Source: RGIG4079 sp045576735 (GTDB taxonomy: Bacteria > Bacteroidota > Bacteroidia > Bacteroidales > Muribaculaceae). From it: a stretch of 64,000 bases of DNA. This document shows, in pieces, positions 10,113 to 19,346 of the stretch; within the stretch, counting starts at the first letter, position 1, and every line of letters starts with the position of its first letter. The position numbers and the translations under genes are program-made. Under the pieces are notes generated by a model. The model saw only the letters and a program-made list of their open reading frames with translations. It did not search any database and was not told where the DNA came from. Where the stretch lies: contig JAZNGZ010000083.1 in the NCBI GenBank assembly GCA_045576735.1, positions 1-64,000 on the forward strand, given 5' to 3'.

Positions 10113-10574
10113 TTATGCATTAGCTTCATCTGCAGGTTTGGGAGCAGATAATTTTGCTTTATAAACATCCATGATAGGAGTTTCATTAATTGACACGATT
10201 TCAAAGTCGGCCATTGTTCCTTTCATGCCTTCCATAAAATTGTCATAAGCACCTTTGAAGTCACTACCGGCAACAAGGATTTGTGACACTGATTTTTTTT
10301 CAGCGGCAGTTTTCTCATCGATAGTAATGAAAGCCACTTTCACAAGATACCATTTATCGGCGCTATCGTCCCAGAATATTTCAGATATTTTTGTTTTTTT
10401 TACTGCCGACACCGAAAATTCGCCCGACACAAAAGGGGTTAATTCCTCAATAATGCGAGCTTCTGCCTCAGTAAAAGAGAGAGCGTCAACCATATATGGT
10501 TCGGTAACTTTCTTAAGCGCACCATTTTCCATCATTTTATCAAAACGAGCTTTACACTCAAACCAATTTGCCAT
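10113..10574 (-). CDS. DUF4494 family protein
   Basis: A 153-residue soluble protein that matches the DUF4494 family, a small protein common in Bacteroidales with no established function. Conserved stretches are WFECKARFDKMMENG at the N terminus and PYMVDALSFTEAEARIIEE near residue 30. No signal peptide or membrane segment. It is first in a minus-strand run with the yggS-like gene, but a 125-bp repeat-filled gap makes cotranscription uncertain. Confidence 0.85.
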   Translation of the reverse strand: MANWFECKARFDKMMENGALKKVTEPYMVDALSFTEAEARIIEELTPFVSGEFSVSAVKKTKISEIFWDDSADKWYLVKVAFITIDEKTAAEKKSVSQILVAGSDFKGAYDNFMEGMKGTMADFEIVSINETPIMDVYKAKLSAPKPADEANA

Positions 10575-10664
10575 AATTTTCTTTTTATTTTTATAGATTA
10601 AACATTGTTACAAAGGTAGAAAAAAATTAAGAATATTGAAAACAAAAAATAAAAAAGCAAAAAT

Positions 10665-10938
10665 GAAGAAGCGAGCCTTTGCAGGCTCGTGGTGGGTGGG
10701 GATTCCATTTCCGTAGGTTTCGGGCTGTGCCCTCAACCTACGGCTATCGAAAATTTGTCCTTCGGACAACTAACTTCGCCTAATAACACATTTCTTTCAA
10801 TACATCCAATAGGGTCATGGTAAAAAATGCACAATGGGAATTCCGAAGGAATGGTTCTCGATAGCCGGGGATTGAGCCGACAGGCGAAATCTCCGGGAAC
10901 AGGTCACAACACAAAAAAACGAACCTGATAAGGTTCGA
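10665..10938. repeat. Structured non-coding repeat, copy A (transposase 3' side)
   Basis: A 274-bp hairpin-rich segment directly downstream of the IS200-like transposase gene. It shares most of its length, in the same orientation, with copy B at 11466-12008. Visible stems: CGAGCC/GGCTCG, CGTAGGTT/AACCTACG enclosing GGGC/GCCC, TGTCC/GGACA, ATTCC/GGAAT, and GAACCT/AGGTTC at its right end. Two longer pairings, GGCTATCGA/TCGATAGCC and TTCGCCT/AGGCGAA, interlock. Confidence 0.8.
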
Positions 10939-10947
10939 TTCAATCAT

Positions 10948-11400
10948 TTAATCCAATTTCGGGAAATAAGGCTCATCAGGAGACACACCCATTTCTATCA
11001 ACCATGCCCTATATTCTTCAATAAACGAAATTCGTCTATGATGTTCCTTTTGATTTTTTATATAAGCCTTAACTGCTTGTAGTTCCGCAACTGAATATGT
11101 AAATGCTCCATAACCTTCCTCCCACCCATTCCAATTGGGGAAATTGGGATTTTGAGCCATTAAAAAACTTGATTCTTGTTTTATCTTCTTCACAAAATTT
11201 GCAACCGAGATATTTGTGGGAATATCAACCAACATATGGATATGGTCAGGCATTCCCCCTATCCTATGCAAATGCCCACTTTGTTTATTCACTATATGCA
11301 AGATTAATGCATATAAATCCCGCTCAAAATCTACAGGAATAGTATTTTGACGATATTTTGTACTAAATACAATGTGATATATCAATTTTGTAAAACTCAT
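10948..11400 (-). CDS. tnpA: IS200-like Y1 (HUH) transposase, possibly a RAYT
   Basis: A 150-residue protein with the full Y1 transposase signature: the HUH pair H53-I-H55 in MPDHIHMLV, the N-terminal YHIVFSTKYR strand, and the nucleophile Y113 in AYIKNQKEHH. Such enzymes cut and join single-stranded DNA at hairpins. The length fits an intact IS200/IS605-family TnpA or a short REP-associated transposase (RAYT). No tnpB is present. It lies between two direct copies of a structured repeat, with its stop codon 10 bp from copy A and its start 66 bp from copy B. Whether it is mobile or domesticated cannot be decided here. Confidence 0.9.
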   Translation of the reverse strand: MSFTKLIYHIVFSTKYRQNTIPVDFERDLYALILHIVNKQSGHLHRIGGMPDHIHMLVDIPTNISVANFVKKIKQESSFLMAQNPNFPNWNGWEEGYGAFTYSVAELQAVKAYIKNQKEHHRRISFIEEYRAWLIEMGVSPDEPYFPKLD

Positions 11401-11465
11401 ATAGACAAAGGTAATGTTTTTATTCTAATAAATCTCAATTTCTATTTTATTTTTCGTGTTTGTAA

Positions 11466-12008
11466 AGAAGCGAGCCTTTGCAGGCTCGTGGTGGGAGGGG
11501 ATTCCGTTTCCGTAGGTTTCGGGCTATGCCCTCAACCTACGGCTATCAAGAATTTGTCCTTCGGACAACCTTTTTATGACGCTTCTCCATCAAATGACAT
11601 TTCTAATTTGTCATTCGGCAACCCTTTTATGATATTTCTCTATCAAATGACATTTCGAATTTGCCATTCGGACAAACCTTTTATGACACTTCTCCATCAA
11701 ATGACTTTTCGAATTTGTCATTCGACAACCTTTTTATGATATTTCCCTATCAAATGACATTCTAACTTCGCCTGATAACACATTTCTTTCAAAACATCCA
11801 ATAGGGTCACGGTAAAAAATGCGCATTGAGAATTCCGAAGGAATGATTCTCGATAGCCGGGGACAATTGTGCAAATGAGTGCAATATATCAATCTTGATT
11901 GATTATTGCCGAATGCAGCCTATTGAAAGCCAATGCTAATTGAGCCAACAGGCGAAATCTCCGGGAACAGGTCACAACACAAAAAAAACGAACCTGATAA
12001 GGTTCGAT
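11466..12008. repeat. Structured non-coding repeat, copy B (transposase 5' side), expanded
   Basis: The second direct copy of the element at 10665-10938, starting at the same AGAAGCGAGCC hairpin and ending at the same GAACCT/AGGTTC hairpin. It differs by two insertions: a tandem array at 11551-11764 and a 78-bp insertion at about 11863-11940 that itself folds (GCAATA/TATTGC and ATCAA/TTGAT). The shared core stems and the flanking AACAGGTCACAACAC sequence are kept. Confidence 0.8.
11551..11764. repeat. Tandem array, four 53-54-bp units
   Basis: Four units begin at about 11551, 11605, 11658 and 11712, each opening with AATTTG(T/C)C(A/C)TTCG. Units 1 and 3 share ATGAC..CTTCTCCATC, while units 2 and 4 share ATGATATTTC.CTATC, so the array looks like a duplicated two-unit block. 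Copy A of the parent element has only the start of one unit. It has open frames by composition, but I see no gene in it. Confidence 0.85.
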
Positions 12009-12017
12009 GCTTGCAAA

Positions 12018-12051
12018 CAAAAAAGCACGATTCAATGAACCGTGCTTTTAT
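12018..12051 (-). terminator. Intrinsic terminator of the SusCD operon
   Basis: A stem of AAAAGCACGGTTCA type (one G-U pair) ending in a T run on the minus strand. It lies 20 bp past the stop of the last operon gene. Confidence 0.85.
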
Positions 12052-12070
12052 ATCAGAGATTAATCAATTC

Positions 12071-13954
12071 TTATTTCTTTTGAAATTTTTGAGGAAGTGA
12101 TTTTTCGAATTTTTTAAGTCTTTGACCAGAAACTTTCTTTTTGTTAATGTTTTGTGTATTAACAATAGCTTTTACTGATTTGCTTGATTTAGCAGCAGAA
12201 GGGAGAACTAACTTGAATGAACCGCTACCTGGGATAGGTTGGTCATTTTCGTCGTATGCAACATTTGCATAATACCATCCATCTTCAGATTCCATTGTAA
12301 CCAACAAGCCTTGAGTTGGGAATGTGATTACGCCATCTTGTAATTTACCACAGTAACCAGCTGCCTTGATTGTTTCAAAATCGTTGTTAGCCATCAACAT
12401 GTAAGCATAGCTACTTGCTGAGAACATACCATAACCCCAGTCAAAGCCAAGTTTTTGAGTTTCGATGTAAACACCTTCAGGGTCTTGAGCGTTAATTTCG
12501 AGATAATAATCTTTGCTTGCATCCCAGTCACCTGCTTCGTTATAAGGATAAGCTTCACCATAAGGATTAACCAAACGATATAGACCTGGAGTGTCTTCGC
12601 TTTCTTGTACTTCAACTGCATAAGAAACTGGTTGAACATTGAACAAGCTGCAAACGAATCCTTCAGTATATTGACCCATACCGAGAGAGTTCCAAACAGG
12701 ACCACCAGCTCCAACGTATTCAAATTCAGCCATAGCAGCTTCTTTTGCGTTGCCTTCAGCATCGAAAGAGATTGCAACAGCAATATACTCACCGGGAGTT
12801 TCCATTGCCAAACGAGCTGAACCAGCTTCTGTCAATTCTACAGATTCAATTGAACCGTTCAAGATACCTGCCACAACTGCATTAGGATCGGCAGAAATTG
12901 CCATACCTACTTTTACAGAAGCTACATCTTTACCCATTGATACGTTAAAGTCAGCATATGTTTCGTCGCTTACATTTGTGAAACGGCCTGCATACTCAAT
13001 ACCTACAGAATAGTCTTTTACTACTACACCTGGGAACACGATAGAAACATAACCATCTTCTTGAGTATGGTTCCAACCACCAACACCATCCATATAATAC
13101 ATAGGTGCGAGTTGTACGATAGCTGGAAGACCATTTTCTTGGTAACTTTGTACAGCGTTATAAGTGAAAGATGCTTCGTTAGCCAATGATGAGAAGTGAG
13201 CAGGGTGATACAACATCACTTCAGCATCATAACTTGGATTGTTCCAACCAGTGTTGAATGGTTCGAAGTAAACGAGGTCATTCTTTGTAATGGTCACACC
13301 ACCCAATGATTCACCTGGTTGCAAGATTTGGAAATACAAGTATTCGTCGGTATTTTCCCATGGGCCACCCCAATAACCATCATCGTCAACTTCAAGTGCT
13401 TCGTGATATGGATAAACCAAACGGAAATAAGTTGGATCAAGTTCATTTTGTTGAACTTCTACTTTGTAAGTATCATAGAAGAAGAACGCATCAGTGAATG
13501 TTGCCATACCAAGAGATTTCCAAGGTTCAGGAACAGAAACTGTAAATGCATAGCTTGAAAGACCTACAGTTGAAGCAACAGCAGGGTCGATAGAAACTTG
13601 AACAGCAAATTCGTTACCATAACCCATTTTTGCGAAGTCATAGTTGATAGTAAGATTTGCTGAAGATTGACCTGCAGCGAAAGTTACTGTATTAGGAATT
13701 TGCAAAGCACCAACAGTGTCATTAGTTTCAACTGTCAACTGAACAGTTTGTTCAGCAGCAGTGTCAGTACGGCAAATTTGCACATCATATGTATTAGCAT
13801 CTGACTTAAGAGTAACAGATGCTTGTGAAGTGCTGGGGAAGTAAACTCCATTTGCACTTTCAGGCGAAGCCGGAGTGTAATCTACTTCATCGGTACAAGC
13901 TGAGAATGCAAACAAGCAAACCAACGCGCCTAATATAAGATTAATTTTTTTCAT
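12071..13954 (-). CDS. SusE/SusF-position surface lipoprotein with a duplicated module
   Basis: A 627-residue lipoprotein (lipobox FSAC, Cys20) encoded directly after SusD, in the place of SusE/F-type glycan-binding proteins. After an Ig-like N-terminal domain (~30-145) come two related halves. Each begins with a WKSLGMATF.TDAF / WNSLGMGQYTEGF motif (near 150 and 415) followed by a YKVEVQ...YRLVYPY / YAVEVQ...YRLVNPY strand pair, which indicates internal duplication. The C terminus is basic (KKKVSGQRLKKFEKSLPQKF). Starch binding itself is not implied; the ligand is unknown. Confidence 0.75.
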   Translation of the reverse strand: MKKINLILGALVCLFAFSACTDEVDYTPASPESANGVYFPSTSQASVTLKSDANTYDVQICRTDTAAEQTVQLTVETNDTVGALQIPNTVTFAAGQSSANLTINYDFAKMGYGNEFAVQVSIDPAVASTVGLSSYAFTVSVPEPWKSLGMATFTDAFFFYDTYKVEVQQNELDPTYFRLVYPYHEALEVDDDGYWGGPWENTDEYLYFQILQPGESLGGVTITKNDLVYFEPFNTGWNNPSYDAEVMLYHPAHFSSLANEASFTYNAVQSYQENGLPAIVQLAPMYYMDGVGGWNHTQEDGYVSIVFPGVVVKDYSVGIEYAGRFTNVSDETYADFNVSMGKDVASVKVGMAISADPNAVVAGILNGSIESVELTEAGSARLAMETPGEYIAVAISFDAEGNAKEAAMAEFEYVGAGGPVWNSLGMGQYTEGFVCSLFNVQPVSYAVEVQESEDTPGLYRLVNPYGEAYPYNEAGDWDASKDYYLEINAQDPEGVYIETQKLGFDWGYGMFSASSYAYMLMANNDFETIKAAGYCGKLQDGVITFPTQGLLVTMESEDGWYYANVAYDENDQPIPGSGSFKLVLPSAAKSSKSVKAIVNTQNINKKKVSGQRLKKFEKSLPQKFQKK

Positions 13955-13994
13955 AATTTTTCTCTTTTTTCAATTTAAGCAATTTACTCAAATA

Positions 13995-15635
13995 TTATTG
14001 ACCTACCCATGGAGTGTATTTACTACTTGGGTCAGGATTTTCCCAACCTTTAAGGGCTTTGTTGTTATTTTCTTCAGTGATAACAATGCTAAAGCTCATC
14101 CAAGCAGGACGTCCGTTAGTATTGAAACGAGTTGCGTCTTGGTGGTTTGTACCAGCGTAACCGCGAGTAACCGACATGTTAAGACGTTTGAAATCGAAGA
14201 ATGAATGACCTTCACCCCAAAGTTCTACGCGTTTTTGGAATACGATTTCATCAACGATGTCATCATTATCAGTAGCACGGCAAACATATTCAGGGTCACG
14301 ATATTGAGTCATGAAGTCAACAAGAAGAGCAGTACCTTCACCAAGGCGAGCAGCAGCTTCAGCTTCGATGAAATACATTTCTTCAACACGCATCAAAGGA
14401 TAAGCCGATACGGCACCTTCGTTAGGAGTTTGGTAAGCACCATTAGCAGGACGGAATTTCAATGAACCATATACAGGAGTACTTTCAGCATAAGAAGGTT
14501 TCAACCATTGAGATTTGCCATCAAGAGCAGTTCCGGCAGGAGCTTTCCACATAAGTTTACGGAAGTCAGTATCGCTCATACGGTTATACATGCTTGCGTC
14601 GATCATATTGTATGCACCGGCCGAAGCATAACCGAAGTCAGTTTCATTTGACATCCAAGAAGTCCAGTTGATGATACCGGTTTTCACACAATCATCTTCA
14701 GCCACCATTTGAGAACCCCACATCCAAGCAGAGAGAGTGTTGAAGCCAGCTGTAGTGCTAAGACATGCGTCTTTTGACATAGGAGCACCTGCAAGGTTGA
14801 TTGCCAAACGAGCGTTTTCTTTAGCTTTTTGCAAGTAAGGAACAGGACTTGTTTCGCCTGTGCCATCACCGGCAAGCCACATATAGTAACGAGCTTTAAG
14901 ACCATATACACAAGCAAGGTCAGGAAGAGCTTTGTTACCATTGAAAGGAGAATTAGCGATATATTTTTCAGCTTTGTTCAAGTCTTCAAGAATAAACATA
15001 GCCATTGAATCGCGAGTTACACGAGGGTTGTTACGAGCGTCAGCTTCAGTCATACCTTCGCGAACGATGGGCACAGTGTAGTTTGTCACATCGATACCCG
15101 AGCCATTCACACCTGAAGGATAGATGTCGCTTGGCAAGAATTCAAACATTTGAGCCATATCAAGGTAATACATTGCACGGAACGCAAGACCATTACCGAG
15201 CATACCTAATTGAGCATTAGTTGCATTATCCTCGTCGATAGCAGCAATAAGGTTGTTTGTTGTTTGGATACTTTTCCAATAGAAGTTCCAAATGTATTGA
15301 GGATAGATATTGTTATTGCTTTGGCCTTCATTCATAGCCCAAGAAGAGAACCAGTCGTAACCTGAAGCAACTACAGCAAAGTCAGTAGTCATCACGTCAC
15401 GGATGTGCATCATCGCACCATAACCCCACTCATAGTGGTTTTCAGCATGCGAAAGTGGAGTGTTAAGATAAGCAGGCATAGCCCACACCAAAGCTTCAGT
15501 AGCTTTAGCCGAAGAACCAAGCTGATCTTCAGTAGCTCCGCTGGTAGGGAATGTTTCTTCGATACAACCGGTAGTCAACAATGACGAAGCGGCAAGACCG
15601 AACCCTACAAATAATGTTGATATTTTAGTTTTCAT
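13995..15635 (-). CDS. SusD-family nutrient-binding outer-membrane lipoprotein
   Basis: A 546-residue SusD/RagB-like protein, the surface lid that delivers glycan or peptide ligands to its SusC partner. The start is taken at ATG 15635 (MKTKISTLFVG...LLTTGC, lipobox Cys at about 24), because upstream in-frame codons give no better signal peptide and the nearest (15656) is TTG. Conserved SusD blocks: ALAFRAMYYLDMAQMFEFLP near 145, LPDLACVYGLKARYYMWLAG near 245, PLMRVEEMYFIEAEAAARLG near 420 and ELWGEGHSFFDFKRLN near 480. The gap to susC is 30 bp. Confidence 0.93.
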   Translation of the reverse strand: MKTKISTLFVGFGLAASSLLTTGCIEETFPTSGATEDQLGSSAKATEALVWAMPAYLNTPLSHAENHYEWGYGAMMHIRDVMTTDFAVVASGYDWFSSWAMNEGQSNNNIYPQYIWNFYWKSIQTTNNLIAAIDEDNATNAQLGMLGNGLAFRAMYYLDMAQMFEFLPSDIYPSGVNGSGIDVTNYTVPIVREGMTEADARNNPRVTRDSMAMFILEDLNKAEKYIANSPFNGNKALPDLACVYGLKARYYMWLAGDGTGETSPVPYLQKAKENARLAINLAGAPMSKDACLSTTAGFNTLSAWMWGSQMVAEDDCVKTGIINWTSWMSNETDFGYASAGAYNMIDASMYNRMSDTDFRKLMWKAPAGTALDGKSQWLKPSYAESTPVYGSLKFRPANGAYQTPNEGAVSAYPLMRVEEMYFIEAEAAARLGEGTALLVDFMTQYRDPEYVCRATDNDDIVDEIVFQKRVELWGEGHSFFDFKRLNMSVTRGYAGTNHQDATRFNTNGRPAWMSFSIVITEENNNKALKGWENPDPSSKYTPWVGQ

Positions 15636-15665
15636 ATTATGCATTTTTATTTTCAACTGTTAAGT

Positions 15666-18600
15666 TTAGAAAGTCAATGTCAAACCACCAGAGATTGTGC
15701 GGATAGGAGCATAGTAAGCGCTTGTTGCACCACCGGTGATAGATTGGCGTGGGTCAAGACCTTGACGTTTTGACCATACCCAAATGTTATCGGCAGATAC
15801 ATAGAAACGGACTTTGTCCATACCGGCTTTACGAGTCAATGCCAAAGGCAAAGTGTAACCAAAGTTGATGTTGTTCAAGCTGAGGTAAGAAGCATCAGTC
15901 AAGAAACGATCAGATGAAGAAGCTGTGTATTCATCACCAAATTGGAAACGAGGAATGTTTGAGCCTTTGTTATCAGTGCTCCATGCGTTCAACAAGTCAG
16001 CGTGGAAGTTGTTACCTTTGCTACGTGCGGTTGGAGATGACATGAAGCTTGCATAGTCGCCATCATAAACTTGACCACCGATTTGGAAACCGAAGTCAAC
16101 AGAAAGGTCGAAGCCTTTGTAAGCAAGTGAAGTTCCGAAACCACCATATACATCAGGAAGTGCAGTACCACATAGATAGTAGTCAGCTTCTGAATATTGA
16201 TCAGTTGTTTCTTTACCTACAACTTTAGTTACAACATTACCGTTTTCGTCAAGAACTTTGTTGCCACTAGCGTCAACAACTGGTTCTTCGATGTTTTTCC
16301 ACCATAAAGAATTACCATTTTCGTCAACACCTGCATATTTGTGCATACGGAAAGTGTAGAGTGAAATACCTTCACCATAGTAGTAGCTACCGCTTGAGTA
16401 ACCTTCTACACCGTCACATTCCATTGTGCGACGTTCTTCAGGAAGAGAAGTGATTTTGTTTTTGTAGTGAGTCAAGTTCAAACGAACATCCCAAGAGAAA
16501 TCGCGAGTTACGATAGGAGTTGCTTGAAGTTCGATTTCAACACCTTGGTTACGCATGTCACCGATGTTAGCATAGTATGAGCTATAACCAAATGAAGGTG
16601 GCAATGGGAATGAGAACAACATGTCAGTTGTCTTACGATAGAAGTATTCAACAGTACCGCTGAATCGACCGTTCCACATACCGAAGTCAACACCGGCGTT
16701 GAAGTTTCCTTGAGTTTCCCAAGTGATTTCTTTGTTACCCATCATTGAAGGAACAGCAGCAGGGTTACCATTAGAGTTTACAATGTCGAATGTATTTACA
16801 TAAAGGTAGTTACCGATGTTATCGTTACCTTGTGAACCATAAGATGCTTTAACTTTCAAAAGGTCGAACATTTCAGCTGTGAAGAAATCTTCTTTTGCGA
16901 TGTTCCAAGCAAGACCAGCTGACCAGAAGTTACCCCAACGGTTATCTGGGTGGAAACGAGAAGAAGCATCACGACGATAAGAAGCAGAAGCGAAGTACTT
17001 GCCATCGTAGTCATATTGAGCACGACCGAAGTAACCTTCAGTGTTGTATTTAGTAGTGTATGAGTTAGAACCGTTTTCAGAGATACCACCAGCCAATTCT
17101 TGGTTGTTAGGATCTAAGAAGTTAGTTTTAGAAGCATACAAGTAGTAGTAATCACGGAGATAGTATTCGTGACCGAGCATTACGTCAACATTGTGTTTGC
17201 CAAATTGACGGCCCCAAGTCAACAATTGTTGATGGTTTTGAGCAACTGAACGAGTATGATATTTATATGACATACCGTTTGAAGAAGCATATTGACCATA
17301 GTAAGGGTTAGTAAACGCGTTAGTACGAGTTTCGTCAACAGTCACACCACTGTTCCAAGTGAATTTGAAATCTTTGAGGAATTTGATTTCAGCGAAACCT
17401 TGAGCAGTGAAAGCGTTACCTTCGTAGTTATCAGTGTTAAGTTGATTTTCTGCATAAGGGTTAGCACCTGAAAGCATCATACGTTGGCTACCACCATTGT
17501 CACCTTCACCAAAGTCATACATTGAGAATCCCATATCATCTTTGCGAATGTTACCTTGAGCATCGCGGATATAAAGAGGATAAATAGGAGCTACACGAGT
17601 AGCATATGCGAAGATGTTACCTGAAGAGTTTGAAGCACCGTCTTCACCAAGTGAGTTAGCGTCGAAGTGAGTGTAAGACATGTTAGCACCAACTTTCAAC
17701 CAATTTTTAACTTGGTAGTCAGCTTTCAAACGACCGGTGAAACGTTCGTAGTCAGAGTTAGCTGTGATACCTTCGTTGTCAAGGTAGCTCAAAGAAGCGT
17801 AGAATGAAGAACGATCAGTACCACCGTTGATAGCCAAGTTGTATTCTTGACGGAGGCTTGATTTATAAGCTTCGTCCAACCAGTTATCAGGAGTCAAATA
17901 ATAGTCAGTACCTTTATAGTTTACTAAGTTACCAAGAGTAGCATTAGGGTTAAGTTTACCGTTTGTACCGATAAGGAATTGACCATCGGGCACATTGTAA
18001 ACATTATAACCAAGACCATAAGAACCGTTACCAGTCATTACAGCATTAGCTTGAGCGTGAGCAGCAGCTTCGCCATAGCCAAGGGTGTTCATCATATAAC
18101 CCTTCAATGCGCCATAATACATTTCGTAGTATTGAGCTGGATCTTTGATAGTGTTGTAATCTTGAGTAGCGCGAGTGTTAGCACCCCATTTAGCGTCAAG
18201 AGTTACTTTAGCATCACCTTGTTTACCTTTTTTAGTAGTGATTACGATAACACCGTTAGCACCACGAGCACCATAAAGAGCATTTGAAGCAGCGTCTTTC
18301 AACACTGTCATTGACTCGATATCTTGAGTAGAGATATTGTTGATATCTCCATCATAAGGTGCGCCATCGACGATATACAATGGTTGTGAACCGGCGTTGA
18401 TTGAAGAAATACCACGAATAAGGATTGTGGGATTGTTAGAACCTGGTTGACCTGTAGCGTTGTTCAATTGAACACCCGATACTTTACCATTCAATGCGTT
18501 AACGGCATTTGAAGTTTGTACCTTGTTGATGTCGTCAGCTTTAACCACTGCAGCCGAACCTGTATAGGTTGACTTCTTAGCAGTACCATAAGCTACAACC

Positions 18601-18914
18601 ATCACTTCGTCAAGGTTGTTTTCTGCGTTTGTCAATTCAATACGCATTTCACCTGAAGTGATTGTAACTTGCTTGGTAACCATACCAACGTAAGATACAT
18701 TCAATTTTGTTACTTTAGCGGGCACTTCGAGGCTAAATTTACCATCGATGTCGGTTGCTACACCATTACCGCCGCCAACCGGAATAATAGTAGCGCCAGG
18801 AAGTGGCTCTTGGTCTCCGGCATACACGACAACCCCTTTTACCGTACGAGTCTGAGCCGACGCGCAAAGGCTTATTGAAAGGACTGCCAAAAGTAATAGA
18901 AACAGCTTTTTCAT
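15666..18914 (-). CDS. SusC/RagA-family TonB-dependent transporter
   Basis: A 1082-residue outer-membrane channel with the standard order: signal peptide (1-20), carboxypeptidase-regulatory-like domain (~23-105, TRTVKGVVVYAGDQEPLPGATI), plug (~110-230, with LYIVDGAPYDGDI and NALYGARGANGVIVITTKKGK) and a 22-strand barrel ending in SGGLTLTF. There is no N-terminal STN signalling domain, so no direct anti-sigma partner is expected. It leads a three-gene operon with SusD and a lipoprotein. No glycoside hydrolase or regulator is adjacent, so the substrate stays open. Confidence 0.95.
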   Translation of the reverse strand: MKKLFLLLLAVLSISLCASAQTRTVKGVVVYAGDQEPLPGATIIPVGGGNGVATDIDGKFSLEVPAKVTKLNVSYVGMVTKQVTITSGEMRIELTNAENNLDEVMVVAYGTAKKSTYTGSAAVVKADDINKVQTSNAVNALNGKVSGVQLNNATGQPGSNNPTILIRGISSINAGSQPLYIVDGAPYDGDINNISTQDIESMTVLKDAASNALYGARGANGVIVITTKKGKQGDAKVTLDAKWGANTRATQDYNTIKDPAQYYEMYYGALKGYMMNTLGYGEAAAHAQANAVMTGNGSYGLGYNVYNVPDGQFLIGTNGKLNPNATLGNLVNYKGTDYYLTPDNWLDEAYKSSLRQEYNLAINGGTDRSSFYASLSYLDNEGITANSDYERFTGRLKADYQVKNWLKVGANMSYTHFDANSLGEDGASNSSGNIFAYATRVAPIYPLYIRDAQGNIRKDDMGFSMYDFGEGDNGGSQRMMLSGANPYAENQLNTDNYEGNAFTAQGFAEIKFLKDFKFTWNSGVTVDETRTNAFTNPYYGQYASSNGMSYKYHTRSVAQNHQQLLTWGRQFGKHNVDVMLGHEYYLRDYYYLYASKTNFLDPNNQELAGGISENGSNSYTTKYNTEGYFGRAQYDYDGKYFASASYRRDASSRFHPDNRWGNFWSAGLAWNIAKEDFFTAEMFDLLKVKASYGSQGNDNIGNYLYVNTFDIVNSNGNPAAVPSMMGNKEITWETQGNFNAGVDFGMWNGRFSGTVEYFYRKTTDMLFSFPLPPSFGYSSYYANIGDMRNQGVEIELQATPIVTRDFSWDVRLNLTHYKNKITSLPEERRTMECDGVEGYSSGSYYYGEGISLYTFRMHKYAGVDENGNSLWWKNIEEPVVDASGNKVLDENGNVVTKVVGKETTDQYSEADYYLCGTALPDVYGGFGTSLAYKGFDLSVDFGFQIGGQVYDGDYASFMSSPTARSKGNNFHADLLNAWSTDNKGSNIPRFQFGDEYTASSSDRFLTDASYLSLNNINFGYTLPLALTRKAGMDKVRFYVSADNIWVWSKRQGLDPRQSITGGATSAYYAPIRTISGGLTLTF

Positions 18915-19021
18915 AAATTAATAATTAATTAAACATAGAATAATTGTTATTTATTTTTATCTTTTCTCTTTTCTCTTATTACTATTGCGGTACATTACGT
19001 CATAATACACCTAACAATTTG

Positions 19022-19055
19022 CAAAGATAATATAAAATATCTAATAGTAAACAAA
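19022..19055 (-). promoter_or_regulatory. Candidate promoter of the SusCD operon
   Basis: On the minus strand TATCTTTG (19029-19022) matches the Bacteroidales -7 box TAnnTTTG, with TTTG at 19055-19052, 22 bp upstream (slightly long). It would give a leader of about 100 nt before SusC. Confidence 0.5.
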
Positions 19056-19291
19056 TATTGGCACTTTTTCTTCGGTTTTAACATTTAACACTTTGATATT
19101 TTAATTCGACAAAAAACTCTTTTTTATTAGTTTTAGCCAAATTATCTCACCAAATAACTCAAAAAAAGCAAAATCAACAAACACTTTGAATTTTATCGAC
19201 AATCTCCTTATATTAACAAACCTCAAAATCACCAAATTCGCTCCTCATATTTTCCATTTTTGACATATAAATTGTTTTTATTGTCGTTTTA

Positions 19292-19323
19292 TTTGCATTT
19301 TGTTGTTAAAAAGCATAATTTTG
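19292..19323 (+). promoter_or_regulatory. Promoter of the ilv leader and operon
   Basis: TTTG at 19292-19295, a 20-bp spacer, and TAATTTTG at 19316-19323: an exact fit to the Bacteroidales primary sigma consensus. The expected start of transcription is near 19330, about 17 nt before the leader peptide. Confidence 0.75.
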
Positions 19324-19346
19324 CAAGCAATTCAATTTAATGTTAG

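Noticed and set aside
10920..10945. GGTTCGATTCAATC resembling a tRNA T-arm
   Set aside because: It is the right-hand hairpin of the repeat (GAACCT/AGGTTC). No acceptor, D or anticodon arms nearby, and the same hairpin recurs at the end of copy B.
11347..11739. 130-codon open frame over the start of the transposase and the tandem array
   Set aside because: It follows the repeat units and is antisense to the transposase; the product is only translated repeat.
11551..11764. CRISPR array
   Set aside because: Units are contiguous with no unique spacers, and there are no cas genes in the window.
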